Assembly (NCBI GenBank): GCA_038321615.1
Contig: JBBQFC010000032.1
Coordinates: 1 to 38,535, forward strand
Direction: 5' to 3'
Source of the DNA: JBBQFC01 sp038321615
GTDB taxonomy: Bacteria > Bacteroidota > Bacteroidia > Flavobacteriales_D > Cryomorphaceae
Length of the DNA stretch: 38,535 bases
Both the position numbers and the translations under genes were made by a program. Positions 25,201-31,228 of this stretch are shown in pieces (the stretch's first letter is position 1; each line of letters starts with the position of its first letter). The notes under the pieces were generated by a model. The model had not been told where the DNA came from and ran no database searches. It saw only the letters and a list, made by a program, of their open reading frames with translations.

Positions 25201-26370
25201 GGTTTTGCGGAAATACTTTGTTTTCCGTTCTTCGCTTAGCATTTGCACATTGTCCTTGGGATAAATACCAGTTCGGGCTTTCTTAATAGCTATTTCAGAA
25301 ATATCGGATGCGAAGATTTGAATGGGCACGGTTGCAGCTTTTTCGCCCATAAATTCATGTAGGCAGATGGCAAAGGAATATGCTTCTTCGCCTGTGGAGC
25401 ACCCGGCAATCCAGACGCGCATAGGGTCATTGGATGTCCTGTTTTTAAAAAGCAATGGAAATATGGTGTTGCGTAATGTCTCAAAGGTTTCAGGGTCTCG
25501 AAAAAAAGAAGTTACCGGAATAAGCATATCCTGAAACAAGGCATCCTGCTCTGCTCTATTGCTGCGCAAAAATTTTAAATAGCTGGACAGCTTTTCTTTT
25601 TTGCGCAAGTCTAGCCGCCGGGCAACGCGCCTGCGGATGGTGCTTTGCTTATAGTTCTTAAAGTCAACACCGCTGCGCTGCTGAAGGATCGTAAGAATTT
25701 GATTGAAAGAGGATTCATCGTCTTTGGGCAACGATTCTTCCTGATCCTGCACATCTGTATTTGAAAATTTGCTGCTGATATGCTGGAGTTGTGCAGGGAT
25801 TGATTCGGGTGGTAGAACAAAATCGACCACACCCTTATCTATTGCATTTTGGGGCATATCGTTGTATGCGGCCGATGATTGGTCTTGCGCAATGGTGATG
25901 CCTCCGTAATCTTTGATAGCTTTTAAACCAATGGTGCCATCGCTGCCGGTGCCGGAGAGCACTACTCCTGCCGCAAGTTCTTTATGCACTTCGGCCAGCG
26001 ATTTAAAAAAAATATCGATGGGAAGATTCGTTTTGAAGTTTTCACGAGGGCTAAGGCAAAGCACCCCGTTGGTCGAAGTAAGTATTTTGTTGGAGGGAAT
26101 GACGTAAATATGGTCGGGAGCCAAATGAATTTCATCGGTAATCTCATGGACTGGTATTTTGGTTACCCGCTGCAGAATTTCAGGTAAAAGGCTTTCATGC
26201 GTTGGGCTCAGGTGTTGCACCAGCACGTAAGCCATCCCGGACTTTTCAGGAACTGCCGACAGCAATCGTTTAAAAGCATCTAAACCGCCGGCACTAGCTC
26301 CAACTCCTACAATAGGAAAATGCTGTGGTGTAGCGGGTGGTGGGGTTTCTTTTTTTTTTGACGCTGCCAT
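22282..26370 (-). CDS. CheB-CheR-PAS-histidine kinase hybrid
   Basis: A 1362-residue cytosolic multidomain sensor. A CheB methylesterase domain comes first (about 18-200, catalytic Ser 26 in GASAGG and a GTGSDG loop). A CheR methyltransferase domain follows (about 220-480; RRRVARRLDLRKKEKLSSYL, then the SAM site AGCSTGEEAYS). A long coiled coil (about 665-750) is made of NEELQS-type repeats, then about three PAS domains (765-1140), a HisKA helix with SHELKTPL (near 1155), and a HATPase with NAIKYSPKGNK, DYGIGI and GMGIGLFIS. CheB has no N-terminal receiver, as usual in these hybrids. No membrane segment. No chemoreceptors or cheA/cheW are nearby, so the methyl-modification target is unknown. 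The response regulator gene follows by 43 bp. Confidence 0.94.
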   Translation of the reverse strand: MAASKKKETPPPATPQHFPIVGVGASAGGLDAFKRLLSAVPEKSGMAYVLVQHLSPTHESLLPEILQRVTKIPVHEITDEIHLAPDHIYVIPSNKILTSTNGVLCLSPRENFKTNLPIDIFFKSLAEVHKELAAGVVLSGTGSDGTIGLKAIKDYGGITIAQDQSSAAYNDMPQNAIDKGVVDFVLPPESIPAQLQHISSKFSNTDVQDQEESLPKDDESSFNQILTILQQRSGVDFKNYKQSTIRRRVARRLDLRKKEKLSSYLKFLRSNRAEQDALFQDMLIPVTSFFRDPETFETLRNTIFPLLFKNRTSNDPMRVWIAGCSTGEEAYSFAICLHEFMGEKAATVPIQIFASDISEIAIKKARTGIYPKDNVQMLSEERKTKYFRKTDGHYEVNKLIRDICVFAPHNFLKDPPFAKMDLISCRNVLIYLDNFLQKKALTTFHYSLKLNGYLILGKSETISAAAELFAPHDKHEKIYSRKPVPGRFMHVASEKKEESLATRTKAKLEPEKLLTDFRKNGEAILLNRYTPAAVIVNDQMDIVHIHSTITPFLEQSPGKPSFNLLKMAREGLSFELRNALHKVKTTNKPFIKKNIPSKLNGQFSTRTDSDGDDYENQNNEQFVDIEVVPLTNTVEPYYLVLFSKSALADGSTRSDGNGSMPSLNADAKQRIAQLERELAQAREDMRSISEDQEAANEELQSGNEELQSSNEEMQSLNEELETSKEELQSTNEELITVNHELLDKQEQLNATRYYAENIVSTVPHPLIVLDKTLRIRTANTSFYKNFETTEEATEGKLFYEIQNQQWDDSEMLSQLEKLFQKKAQLTDFAVILKFPLLGERNLLLNGRQLVDETNPQKLILLAIEDVTERKSAELKLQKAYAETEEKNRLIEATEKRFSNIFSHSIMAIGILKGAEMVVSFVNQPLLEIWGKGSEIAGKPLLEAMPGLKNQQFLKQLHDVYTTGIAKTFNENKTILLKDGKPAERFFSVVIQPYTEVSGKITGVTLIGSEVTNYVNAKRQIEESEEKFRVLAETLPYLVWITDEKGEALYASKNWQKYSGSDPYETGNWKSIIHPDDLEAMTHAWTTSLATGKHYHAETRIKNKYGSYRWHVAAGVPLKNADDEIVKWIGAFTDIHEQKIKEQHRDDFISIASHELKTPLTTAKGYIELLLLSLNEENKNPFLYATKAGQAINRLNTLITELLDVSKIQHGKIEFDMAVFDFNKLMDETIENIAMINTSHQLIKTGNIALEITGDKDRLQQVIINLLTNAIKYSPKGNKVLVTVAVKGRELQVSVEDYGIGINTDYLDKIFERYYRVKEQSTQFQGMGIGLFISYEIIKRHEGNMWVKSDLGKGSTFYFTIPI
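24140..24300. repeat. short in-gene repeat encoding the NEELQS coiled coil
   Basis: A run of roughly 21-bp repeats in the hybrid kinase gene, built on CTTTGCAATTCTTC-like cores on the plus strand, encodes seven-residue N-E-E-L-Q-S-x units on the minus strand. The repeat is coding: it makes the helical linker between the CheR and PAS parts. Confidence 0.7.
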
Positions 26371-26638
26371 GTTCCTTTAAACTGTCGAGGATAAAGGTAG
26401 GTAACTATTCATCAGTATTTTAATTTTAGGTCAAGGCCAACTATAAGGTTTAAAATAGCACGATGAATGCCATCCTTGACCCTGTTTGCTTTTAGGAATC
26501 ATCACCCATTATACCGCATCTGCAATTGGCTGTTGGAAAGATCTTAGGCTCTTTTAAAACTGCAGTTAATTATTCGTTTTTAGATTTTGGACTTATGCGC
26601 TGCGGCTAATTAAAACGAGTTAAGAGCTTTTCGGCGTT

Positions 26639-26935
26639 CTATTGATATTGTTTGATAAGCTGTTCTAACTGAATTTCTGGAACAACGCCGGACTGTCGCC
26701 ATTTAACCGCTCCGTTTTTAAAAAGTATGAGTGTTGGCAAACCTTTTATTTGATAGGCACTTGCTGCTTTTGGACTTTTGTCTACGTCCACTTTTAGTAT
26801 AGTCGCTTGGTCGCCAATTTTAGCTTTTAGTTCTTCTAAAATCGGCTTCATAATCTTACATGGTCCGCACCATTCGGCATAAAAGTCGACCAAAACGGGC
26901 TTATCTGAATTAATAAGTTCTGAAAAAGTTGCCAT
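26639..26935 (-). CDS. thioredoxin
   Basis: A 98-residue thioredoxin with active site WCGPCK (Cys 23 and 26), the cis-Pro segment KGLPTLILFKNG, and DKSPKAASAYQI. No signal peptide, so cytosolic. It is the last gene of the sulfur island, 7 bp after the YgaP-like membrane protein. A likely role is to reduce protein persulfides or disulfides produced by the upstream rhodaneses; this is inferred from context. It is probably not the housekeeping thioredoxin. Confidence 0.93.
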   Translation of the reverse strand: MATFSELINSDKPVLVDFYAEWCGPCKIMKPILEELKAKIGDQATILKVDVDKSPKAASAYQIKGLPTLILFKNGAVKWRQSGVVPEIQLEQLIKQYQ

Positions 26936-26942
26936 ATTATTT

Positions 26943-27194
26943 TCATTTTATTTCTTCAAATTTGAAATCCGGAATCTCCGTCTTATCTTTATGAATTATT
27001 TGGTTGTTGCAGTTTCCACCAAAGCAACCTCCCGACGCACAACCAAAAGCAAAAATGCCCATGGATGCGAAGTAGCTGCCAAACAGAACTCCAAACCATT
27101 GCAGTTGCAACGCTGATTGCACAATTATGAAAGTTCCTATTACCGCGAAGGCAATTCTAGAAAACGTCCAGCCCGTTAAAATTCTTTCTTTCAT
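26943..27194 (-). CDS. small YgaP-type membrane protein with Cys-rich tail
   Basis: An 83-residue inner-membrane protein with two hydrophobic helices (about 9-29 and 33-51), followed by GCASGGCFGGNC with cysteines at 52, 57 and 62, and an acidic tail. It resembles the DUF2892-like membrane half of the E. coli YgaP rhodanese. The start is ATG 27194; the in-frame TTG at 27200 overlaps the preceding stop and is less likely. It begins 2 bp after the rhodanese at 27197-27511, so the pair looks like YgaP split into two proteins in the same domain order. A persulfide-relay role for the cysteines is inferred. Confidence 0.78.
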   Translation of the reverse strand: MKERILTGWTFSRIAFAVIGTFIIVQSALQLQWFGVLFGSYFASMGIFAFGCASGGCFGGNCNNQIIHKDKTEIPDFKFEEIK

Positions 27195-27196
27195 GT

Positions 27197-27511
27197 TCAA
27201 CTAATCTTGTTCTTCAAGCTCATCCATCCACCGCCATTATGCACTTCGGAAAATCCACTCGATTTCAATGCGCTTTTCGCCGAAGCACTTCGCATTCCTG
27301 ATGCACAACAAGTAATAATCGGTTTGTCTTTTTTCACCTTTGAAAGCTCATTTTGTAAGTTTTGCAAGGGAATATTTACAGAACCCTTGATGTGTCCGCT
27401 TTGAAATTCGCCTTTTGTGCGTACATCAATTATCTGAGCTCCGCTGCATACAAGGTCTTTGAAGTCAGTTTTTGCGCCAAAACCGAAAATGTTTTTTAGC
27501 AGTTGTATCAC
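27197..27511 (-). CDS. single-domain rhodanese
   Basis: A 104-residue rhodanese. IIDVRTKGEFQSGHIKGSVNIPL is the conserved front half, and the active loop CASGMR has its catalytic Cys at 69, next to a second Cys at 68. A short hydrophobic N-terminal stretch precedes the domain. Begins with ATG 3 bp after the other small rhodanese and ends 2 bp before the YgaP-like membrane protein. Probably transfers sulfane sulfur near the membrane. Confidence 0.92.
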   Translation of the reverse strand: MIQLLKNIFGFGAKTDFKDLVCSGAQIIDVRTKGEFQSGHIKGSVNIPLQNLQNELSKVKKDKPIITCCASGMRSASAKSALKSSGFSEVHNGGGWMSLKNKIS

Positions 27512-27514
27512 GAG

Positions 27515-27778
27515 TTATGCAGATTGATGCTTATAATTGACGTCCATCCAACTGCCGCCGTTTTCACAGTCGATGCCACAGCCTTGTAAAAATGCTGCTG
27601 CTTGCCCACTTCTATTGCCGCTTGCACAACATAGAATAATTGGTTGGCGCATTGATTTGATTTCATCTAATCGCTGTTGGATTTCTTGGAGCGGAATATT
27701 GAAGCTCCCTCCTACATTGCCACCTATGAATTCTTCGGGTGTTCTCACATCCACGATTGTTTGATTGTGCGCATTCAT
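27515..27778 (-). CDS. single-domain rhodanese
   Basis: An 87-residue minimal rhodanese. VDVRTPEEFIGGNVGGSFNIPL, then CASGNRS with catalytic Cys 51 preceded by Cys 50. It overlaps the DUF6132 stop by 4 bp (ATGA), indicating coupled translation. It shares the double-Cys active loop with its neighbour, so the two are probably diverged duplicates. Short for the family, with no obvious missing motif. Confidence 0.9.
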   Translation of the reverse strand: MNAHNQTIVDVRTPEEFIGGNVGGSFNIPLQEIQQRLDEIKSMRQPIILCCASGNRSGQAAAFLQGCGIDCENGGSWMDVNYKHQSA

Positions 27779-27999
27779 TCTTCTTCTTTTTTAGTTTGTA
27801 ATATTTTTACTTTGTCTTTTTTAAAACTGCTGAATAACAGACCTCCCATCATAGAACCGTATAAGGTACTGTTTACCGGGCTGGATGTGATAGCGCAGGT
27901 CCCGCTAGCGCACCCAATAAAATGGTAGTATGCGTATCCGGCTATGGCTCCAAATAGAATTCCAAGGACTGCGATTTTATATTTTAGTAGCACACGCAT
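27775..27999 (-). CDS. DUF6132 family small membrane protein
   Basis: A 74-residue protein with a hydrophobic helix (about 8-28), then GCASGTCAITSSPVNSTLYGSMMGG (cysteines 30 and 35), a second hydrophobic segment and a Lys-rich tail. This matches the DUF6132 pattern. The ATG at 27999 starts one base after the preceding stop; the longer frame to 28026 overlaps the upstream gene. The GCASG-x-C motif also occurs in the YgaP-like protein of this operon. Function unknown; context suggests sulfur transfer or transport. Confidence 0.82.
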   Translation of the reverse strand: MRVLLKYKIAVLGILFGAIAGYAYYHFIGCASGTCAITSSPVNSTLYGSMMGGLLFSSFKKDKVKILQTKKEEE

Positions 28000-28000
28000 T

Positions 28001-29425
28001 TTACAGCATCGTAGTTGGGCAGGCATATTCTGTTACCTTAAATTTCCCCGATTCCTTTATAGCGGAAAACCCACCATCAACATTAATCAGATTATCGAAC
28101 CCTCTTGCCTTCAGGATGGAAGAAAAAATCATGGAGCGATAGCCCCCTGCACAATGGACGTAGTACGTTTTGTTTCTGTCTACCATGGTCATACTATCGT
28201 TGATGTAATCTAACGGTGCGTTGAGGGCACTAACTATGTGTTCGGAATCGTATTCACTTTTTTTACGCACATCGAGAATATTGATTGCCGGATTTTTTAC
28301 TTCTTCTTTTGCGAATTCTTGGGCAGAAACAGTAGGTATGGTATCTACATCTTTGCTCGCATCTTTCCAGGCATGGAAACCTCCTTCCAAATAACCAATG
28401 GCGTAATCATAACCTACACGCGCCAATCGGATAATTACTTCCTTTTCACGACCGGGTTCTACAACCAAAAGAATTTCCTGTTTGATATCCGTTATCGTCG
28501 TACCGACCCAAACCGCAAAATTTCCGTCAATTCCAATATTAATCGAGTTGGGAATAAATCCTTCGCCAAATGTTTTGGCGTTGCGCGTATCTAATACCAG
28601 CGCTTTTGTTTCATTGGCTATCACATCAAACTCATTAGGAGTTAAAGCACGCGTGCCACGCTTCATTACTTCATCAATTCCGTCGTAACCCTTAATATTC
28701 ATCAATACATTTTTTGGGAAGTAACCGGGGGGCGGCATCAAGCCTTTCAGCAATTCTTTGATAAACTGCTCTTTTCCCAAACCTTTGCGGAGCGCATAGT
28801 TTGTTTTCTTTTGGTTACCGAGAGTATCGGATGTTTCTTTGCTAATATTCTTGCCACATGCACTGCCAGCGCCATGCGCCGGATAAACAATTAGATCATC
28901 GCTCAAAGGAAGAATTTTGTTGTGCAGCGATTCGTAGAGATGCGCTGCTAATTTTTCTTCGGTTAAATCAGCAATGACGTGTTGCGCTAAATCCGGACGC
29001 CCTACATCTCCAATAAATAAGGTGTCGCCCGTAAATATGGCTTTGTCTTTTCCTTGTTCATCAATCAATAAATAACAACTGCTCTCCATCGTGTGGCCAG
29101 GTGTGTGTATCAATTTGATTTTAACCTTGCCCAATTCGAATATTTGGCCGTCGGTGCCAATAATTGCATCGAATCCAGTTTTCATAGTTGTTGGACCGTA
29201 AACTATAGGGGCGTGGGTTTTCTTGGCTAAGTCAACATGACCAGAAACAAAGTCGGCGTGAAAGTGCGTTTCGAAAATGAATTTGATTTTTGCTCCGCGC
29301 TTTTTTGCCATTTCGATGTAAGGTTCTACCTCGCGAAGTGGATCTATAATGGCAGCTTCGCCATCGCTTTCGATGTAGTAGGCACCTTGTGCCAAACATC
29401 CGGTATAAATTTGTTCTACTTTCAT
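28001..29425 (-). CDS. persulfide dioxygenase-like MBL protein fused to two rhodanese domains
   Basis: A 474-residue cytosolic fusion. The N-terminal metallo-beta-lactamase domain (about 1-245) carries ETHFHADFVSGH, IHTPGHTMESSCYLL and FTGDTLFIGDVGRPDL, as in ETHE1/Blh-type persulfide dioxygenases that oxidise glutathione persulfide to sulfite. Two rhodanese domains follow. The first (about 262-360) has lost the catalytic Cys (its loop reads VEPGREKE); the second (about 375-465) keeps HCAGGYRS. A degenerate first and active second domain is the usual pattern of such fusions. Its likely role is to oxidise persulfide and pass on sulfur. A Crp-type palindrome lies 54-67 bp upstream of its ATG, in a 70-bp gap after tauE. 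Confidence 0.92.
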   Translation of the reverse strand: MKVEQIYTGCLAQGAYYIESDGEAAIIDPLREVEPYIEMAKKRGAKIKFIFETHFHADFVSGHVDLAKKTHAPIVYGPTTMKTGFDAIIGTDGQIFELGKVKIKLIHTPGHTMESSCYLLIDEQGKDKAIFTGDTLFIGDVGRPDLAQHVIADLTEEKLAAHLYESLHNKILPLSDDLIVYPAHGAGSACGKNISKETSDTLGNQKKTNYALRKGLGKEQFIKELLKGLMPPPGYFPKNVLMNIKGYDGIDEVMKRGTRALTPNEFDVIANETKALVLDTRNAKTFGEGFIPNSINIGIDGNFAVWVGTTITDIKQEILLVVEPGREKEVIIRLARVGYDYAIGYLEGGFHAWKDASKDVDTIPTVSAQEFAKEEVKNPAINILDVRKKSEYDSEHIVSALNAPLDYINDSMTMVDRNKTYYVHCAGGYRSMIFSSILKARGFDNLINVDGGFSAIKESGKFKVTEYACPTTML

Positions 29426-29448
29426 ATTCTATTTACTTGTTGACACCA

Positions 29449-29458
29449 CAAAGGTGTA
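29449..29458 (-). promoter_or_regulatory. candidate -7 region of the persulfide dioxygenase promoter
   Basis: On the minus strand TACACCTTTG carries a CACCTTTG near-match to TANNTTTG. The predicted transcript start is near 29443, about 18 nt before the ATG. The palindrome at 29479-29492 is then centred near -42. Confidence 0.4.
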
Positions 29459-29478
29459 TGATTTTAAAATGTTTGGAG

Positions 29479-29492
29479 GTGACTTTTATCAC
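29479..29492. promoter_or_regulatory. Crp-type operator upstream of the persulfide dioxygenase gene
   Basis: GTGACTTTTATCAC, a perfect GTGA-N6-TCAC inverted repeat, lies in the 70-bp gap between tauE and the persulfide dioxygenase gene. It has the half-site and spacing of E. coli CRP sites and matches the second site at 30148-30161. The centre is about 42 bp before the predicted transcript start, the class II activator position. Confidence 0.65.
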
Positions 29493-29495
29493 ACT

Positions 29496-29876
29496 TTATT
29501 TTACAACCTTCTCGAAAAACAACATCTTGAGTGCAATTGCGATAAGCAAGACAGCGAATATTTTTTTCAAGGCTTCCTGTGGAATTTGGTTAGCGACCTT
29601 TGCCCCGACATAGCCACCCACAAAAAAAGTAACGCCGAGAATAAGGGCCGTTCTTACATCCACATTACCGGCTTTGTAATACTGCCATGCGGCCAATGCA
29701 CCAACAGGCATTACCATCATTAGTAGTGTTGTGCCCTGAGCCATTTGTTGCGTAAAGCCAAGGATCATGACCAATGCCGGTATGATAACGATGGCGCCAC
29801 CCAAGCCTAATACACCGCTTAACACTCCCGCCACTATGCCAATGACTGCAACTATTATTAGCTGTTGCCATTCCAT
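29496..29876 (-). CDS. half-length TauE/SafE family transporter
   Basis: A 126-residue inner-membrane protein with about four helices. GVLSGVLGLGGAIVIIPALVMILG near 16-39 is the TauE/SafE signature, and VGAKVANQIPQEALKKIFAVLLI is the typical segment before the last helix. Full TauE/SafE proteins have about 250 residues and two such halves, so this one probably works as a dimer. The family exports sulfite or organosulfonates; sulfite export fits a neighbouring persulfide dioxygenase. It starts 1 bp after the DUF2892 stop. Confidence 0.88.
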   Translation of the reverse strand: MEWQQLIIVAVIGIVAGVLSGVLGLGGAIVIIPALVMILGFTQQMAQGTTLLMMVMPVGALAAWQYYKAGNVDVRTALILGVTFFVGGYVGAKVANQIPQEALKKIFAVLLIAIALKMLFFEKVVK

Positions 29877-29877
29877 A

Positions 29878-30084
29878 TCAGGACTGTTTTTTTCTGGTTG
29901 AAATTTTAAAAGGCCAATATAATGGGCAAAAACTCACCATGCTAGTGGCTACAAAAATTGCAAAAACCACCCCGAGGATAATCGCTGTTGTCCCACTGAT
30001 TTGATCAGTTAAATAAAGCATCCCAATTGCCAAGGATAGTAGTATTCTAATTAATCTATCTGCCGAACCCATATTCTTTTTCAT
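29878..30084 (-). CDS. DUF2892 family small membrane protein
   Basis: A 68-residue protein starting MKKNMGSADRLIRILLSLAIG, the standard DUF2892 opening (N-x-G-x-x-D-R-x-I-R), with two hydrophobic helices and a C-terminal CPLYWPF motif. Inner membrane; function unknown. First gene of the unit after the regulator: a Crp-type palindrome lies 64-77 bp upstream and a -7-like box about 34-41 bp upstream. Probably co-transcribed with tauE. Confidence 0.88.
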   Translation of the reverse strand: MKKNMGSADRLIRILLSLAIGMLYLTDQISGTTAIILGVVFAIFVATSMVSFCPLYWPFKISTRKKQS

Positions 30085-30117
30085 TCTCTGACTTTTAAGT
30101 GATTGAACTTCACACTA

Positions 30118-30125
30118 CAAAAATC
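30118..30125 (-). promoter_or_regulatory. candidate -7 box for the DUF2892-tauE unit
   Basis: GATTTTTG on the minus strand is one mismatch from TANNTTTG. The predicted start is near 30112, about 28 nt before the ATG, which again places the upstream palindrome near -42. Confidence 0.35.
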
Positions 30126-30147
30126 CGACAAGCAAATGAACTTAACA

Positions 30148-30161
30148 GTGACATTAGTCAC
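30148..30161. promoter_or_regulatory. Crp-type operator upstream of the DUF2892-tauE unit
   Basis: GTGACATTAGTCAC, a perfect GTGA-N6-TCAC inverted repeat, lies in the 95-bp gap between the regulator stop and the DUF2892 start. It has the same half-sites and spacing as the site at 29479-29492 and similar distance to its promoter. Confidence 0.65.
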
Positions 30162-30179
30162 AGTGCCAAATGTGTTCAA

Positions 30180-30809
30180 TCACAACGCTTTCAGGAGTTT
30201 TATCTGATGGCGATAGAGAAGAACTTTTTTATCGTTTTCCAATTTTTTAAGAAGTCGCGAAATTACTTCGCGGGAGCTTGCCATTTCATTGGCTATTTGT
30301 TCATGCGAAAGGTTAATAAGCGATGAACCGGTTGCTTTTGATTTTTCGTTTAAATAATGAATCAGGCGCTCATCTAATTTTTGAAATGCCAGCTGATCGA
30401 TGGATTTTAGCAACTCGTTAAATCGAGCGCGAATAGTCTTCATCACAAAGCTTTTCCAGGAAGGATATTTCATCATCCATTCGTCCATTGTTGAAATGGG
30501 AATAGAAAGAAATGCTACGTCGTCTTCTGCCGTTGCTTTCACTTCACTTGGGAATTGCTCCATGCAACACGTAAAAGTCATAGCACAACTTTCCTTTGAG
30601 CTTACATAATAGAGCAGCAGTTCATGACCGTTCTGATCAATCCTTGAAATTTTTATTGTACCCGAAAGAACAATGGGCATCACACGAACGGTTTGTCCAA
30701 TATTCAGAATAATATCGCCTTCTTTGGCCAAAACATGTGTTGCTTTTTCCTGCAATTCCTTTAGCAGTTCAGGTTCGAAAATATGCTTAAATTGATCTGT
30801 TAGATTCAT
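30180..30809 (-). CDS. Crp/Fnr family transcriptional regulator
   Basis: A 209-residue regulator with an N-terminal cyclic-nucleotide-binding fold (about 20-115), a dimerisation helix, and a C-terminal winged helix (about 145-209). The recognition helix SSREVISRLLKKLE carries Arg 180, Glu 181 and Arg 185, the residues by which CRP reads GTGA. The effector pocket lacks the CRP Arg-Ser pair that holds cAMP, and a cysteine group (75, 81, 82) lies in that region, so sensing by sulfur or redox is plausible but unproven. It directly precedes the sulfur island, where two GTGA-N6-TCAC sites occur. A TACCTTTG box ends 4 nt before its ATG. Confidence 0.92.
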   Translation of the reverse strand: MNLTDQFKHIFEPELLKELQEKATHVLAKEGDIILNIGQTVRVMPIVLSGTIKISRIDQNGHELLLYYVSSKESCAMTFTCCMEQFPSEVKATAEDDVAFLSIPISTMDEWMMKYPSWKSFVMKTIRARFNELLKSIDQLAFQKLDERLIHYLNEKSKATGSSLINLSHEQIANEMASSREVISRLLKKLENDKKVLLYRHQIKLLKAL

Positions 30810-30813
30810 AAAT

Positions 30814-30821
30814 CAAAGGTA
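30814..30821 (-). promoter_or_regulatory. -7 box for the Crp-type regulator
   Basis: TACCTTTG on the minus strand is an exact match to TANNTTTG and ends 4 nt before the ATG at 30809, so the transcript would start at or next to the start codon. Confidence 0.5.
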
Positions 30822-31228
30822 GAAATAAGGCCTTCGCGAAAACATGTATCAGCTTATTAGCTGCCGTTCGGCTGTGCTTGTAAAATTGCCAATTACATGA
30901 GAAAGGAAAGTGATTTGCTTCTATTTAAAATCATTTATCAGTACCTTCTGCACAAATACAGCGTGTTTTAATTCATTATGTACTTCTAAAATTTCAGAAA
31001 GCACAACGCCTAAATGAAATTAAAAAATCACTAAAATGGGCTTTAAATAAAGATAGAATTGGAACAAGAATAGCCGACGTAGCGACTGGAAATATAAAGA
31101 GGCGGATTAGAATTGTCAGGATGCTACATGCCACGTAAATATTTCGTCCTAAAGTGGCTTTTGACGCATTAAATATAGCACAATTAGCAGCCTTGAAGAC
31201 CTGACGCGCTTTTGGCCAGCTGAGACTG
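30822..31228. other. intergenic region at the right edge of the AT-rich block
   Basis: No convincing gene. A plus-strand frame is open from 30929 to 31138 (69 codons) but has no ATG until near its end; its translation is basic and helix-like (KAQRLNEIKKSLKWALNKD). It may be a decayed gene or chance in AT-rich DNA. No RNA gene, terminal repeat or mobile element was recognised. Confidence 0.3.

Noticed and set aside
21481..31182. Possible att-like direct repeat AAATATAGC[G/A]CA at 21481 and 31171
   Set aside because: Only 9 identical bases in a row; such a match over 10 kb of AT-rich DNA is expected by chance, and no integrase is present.
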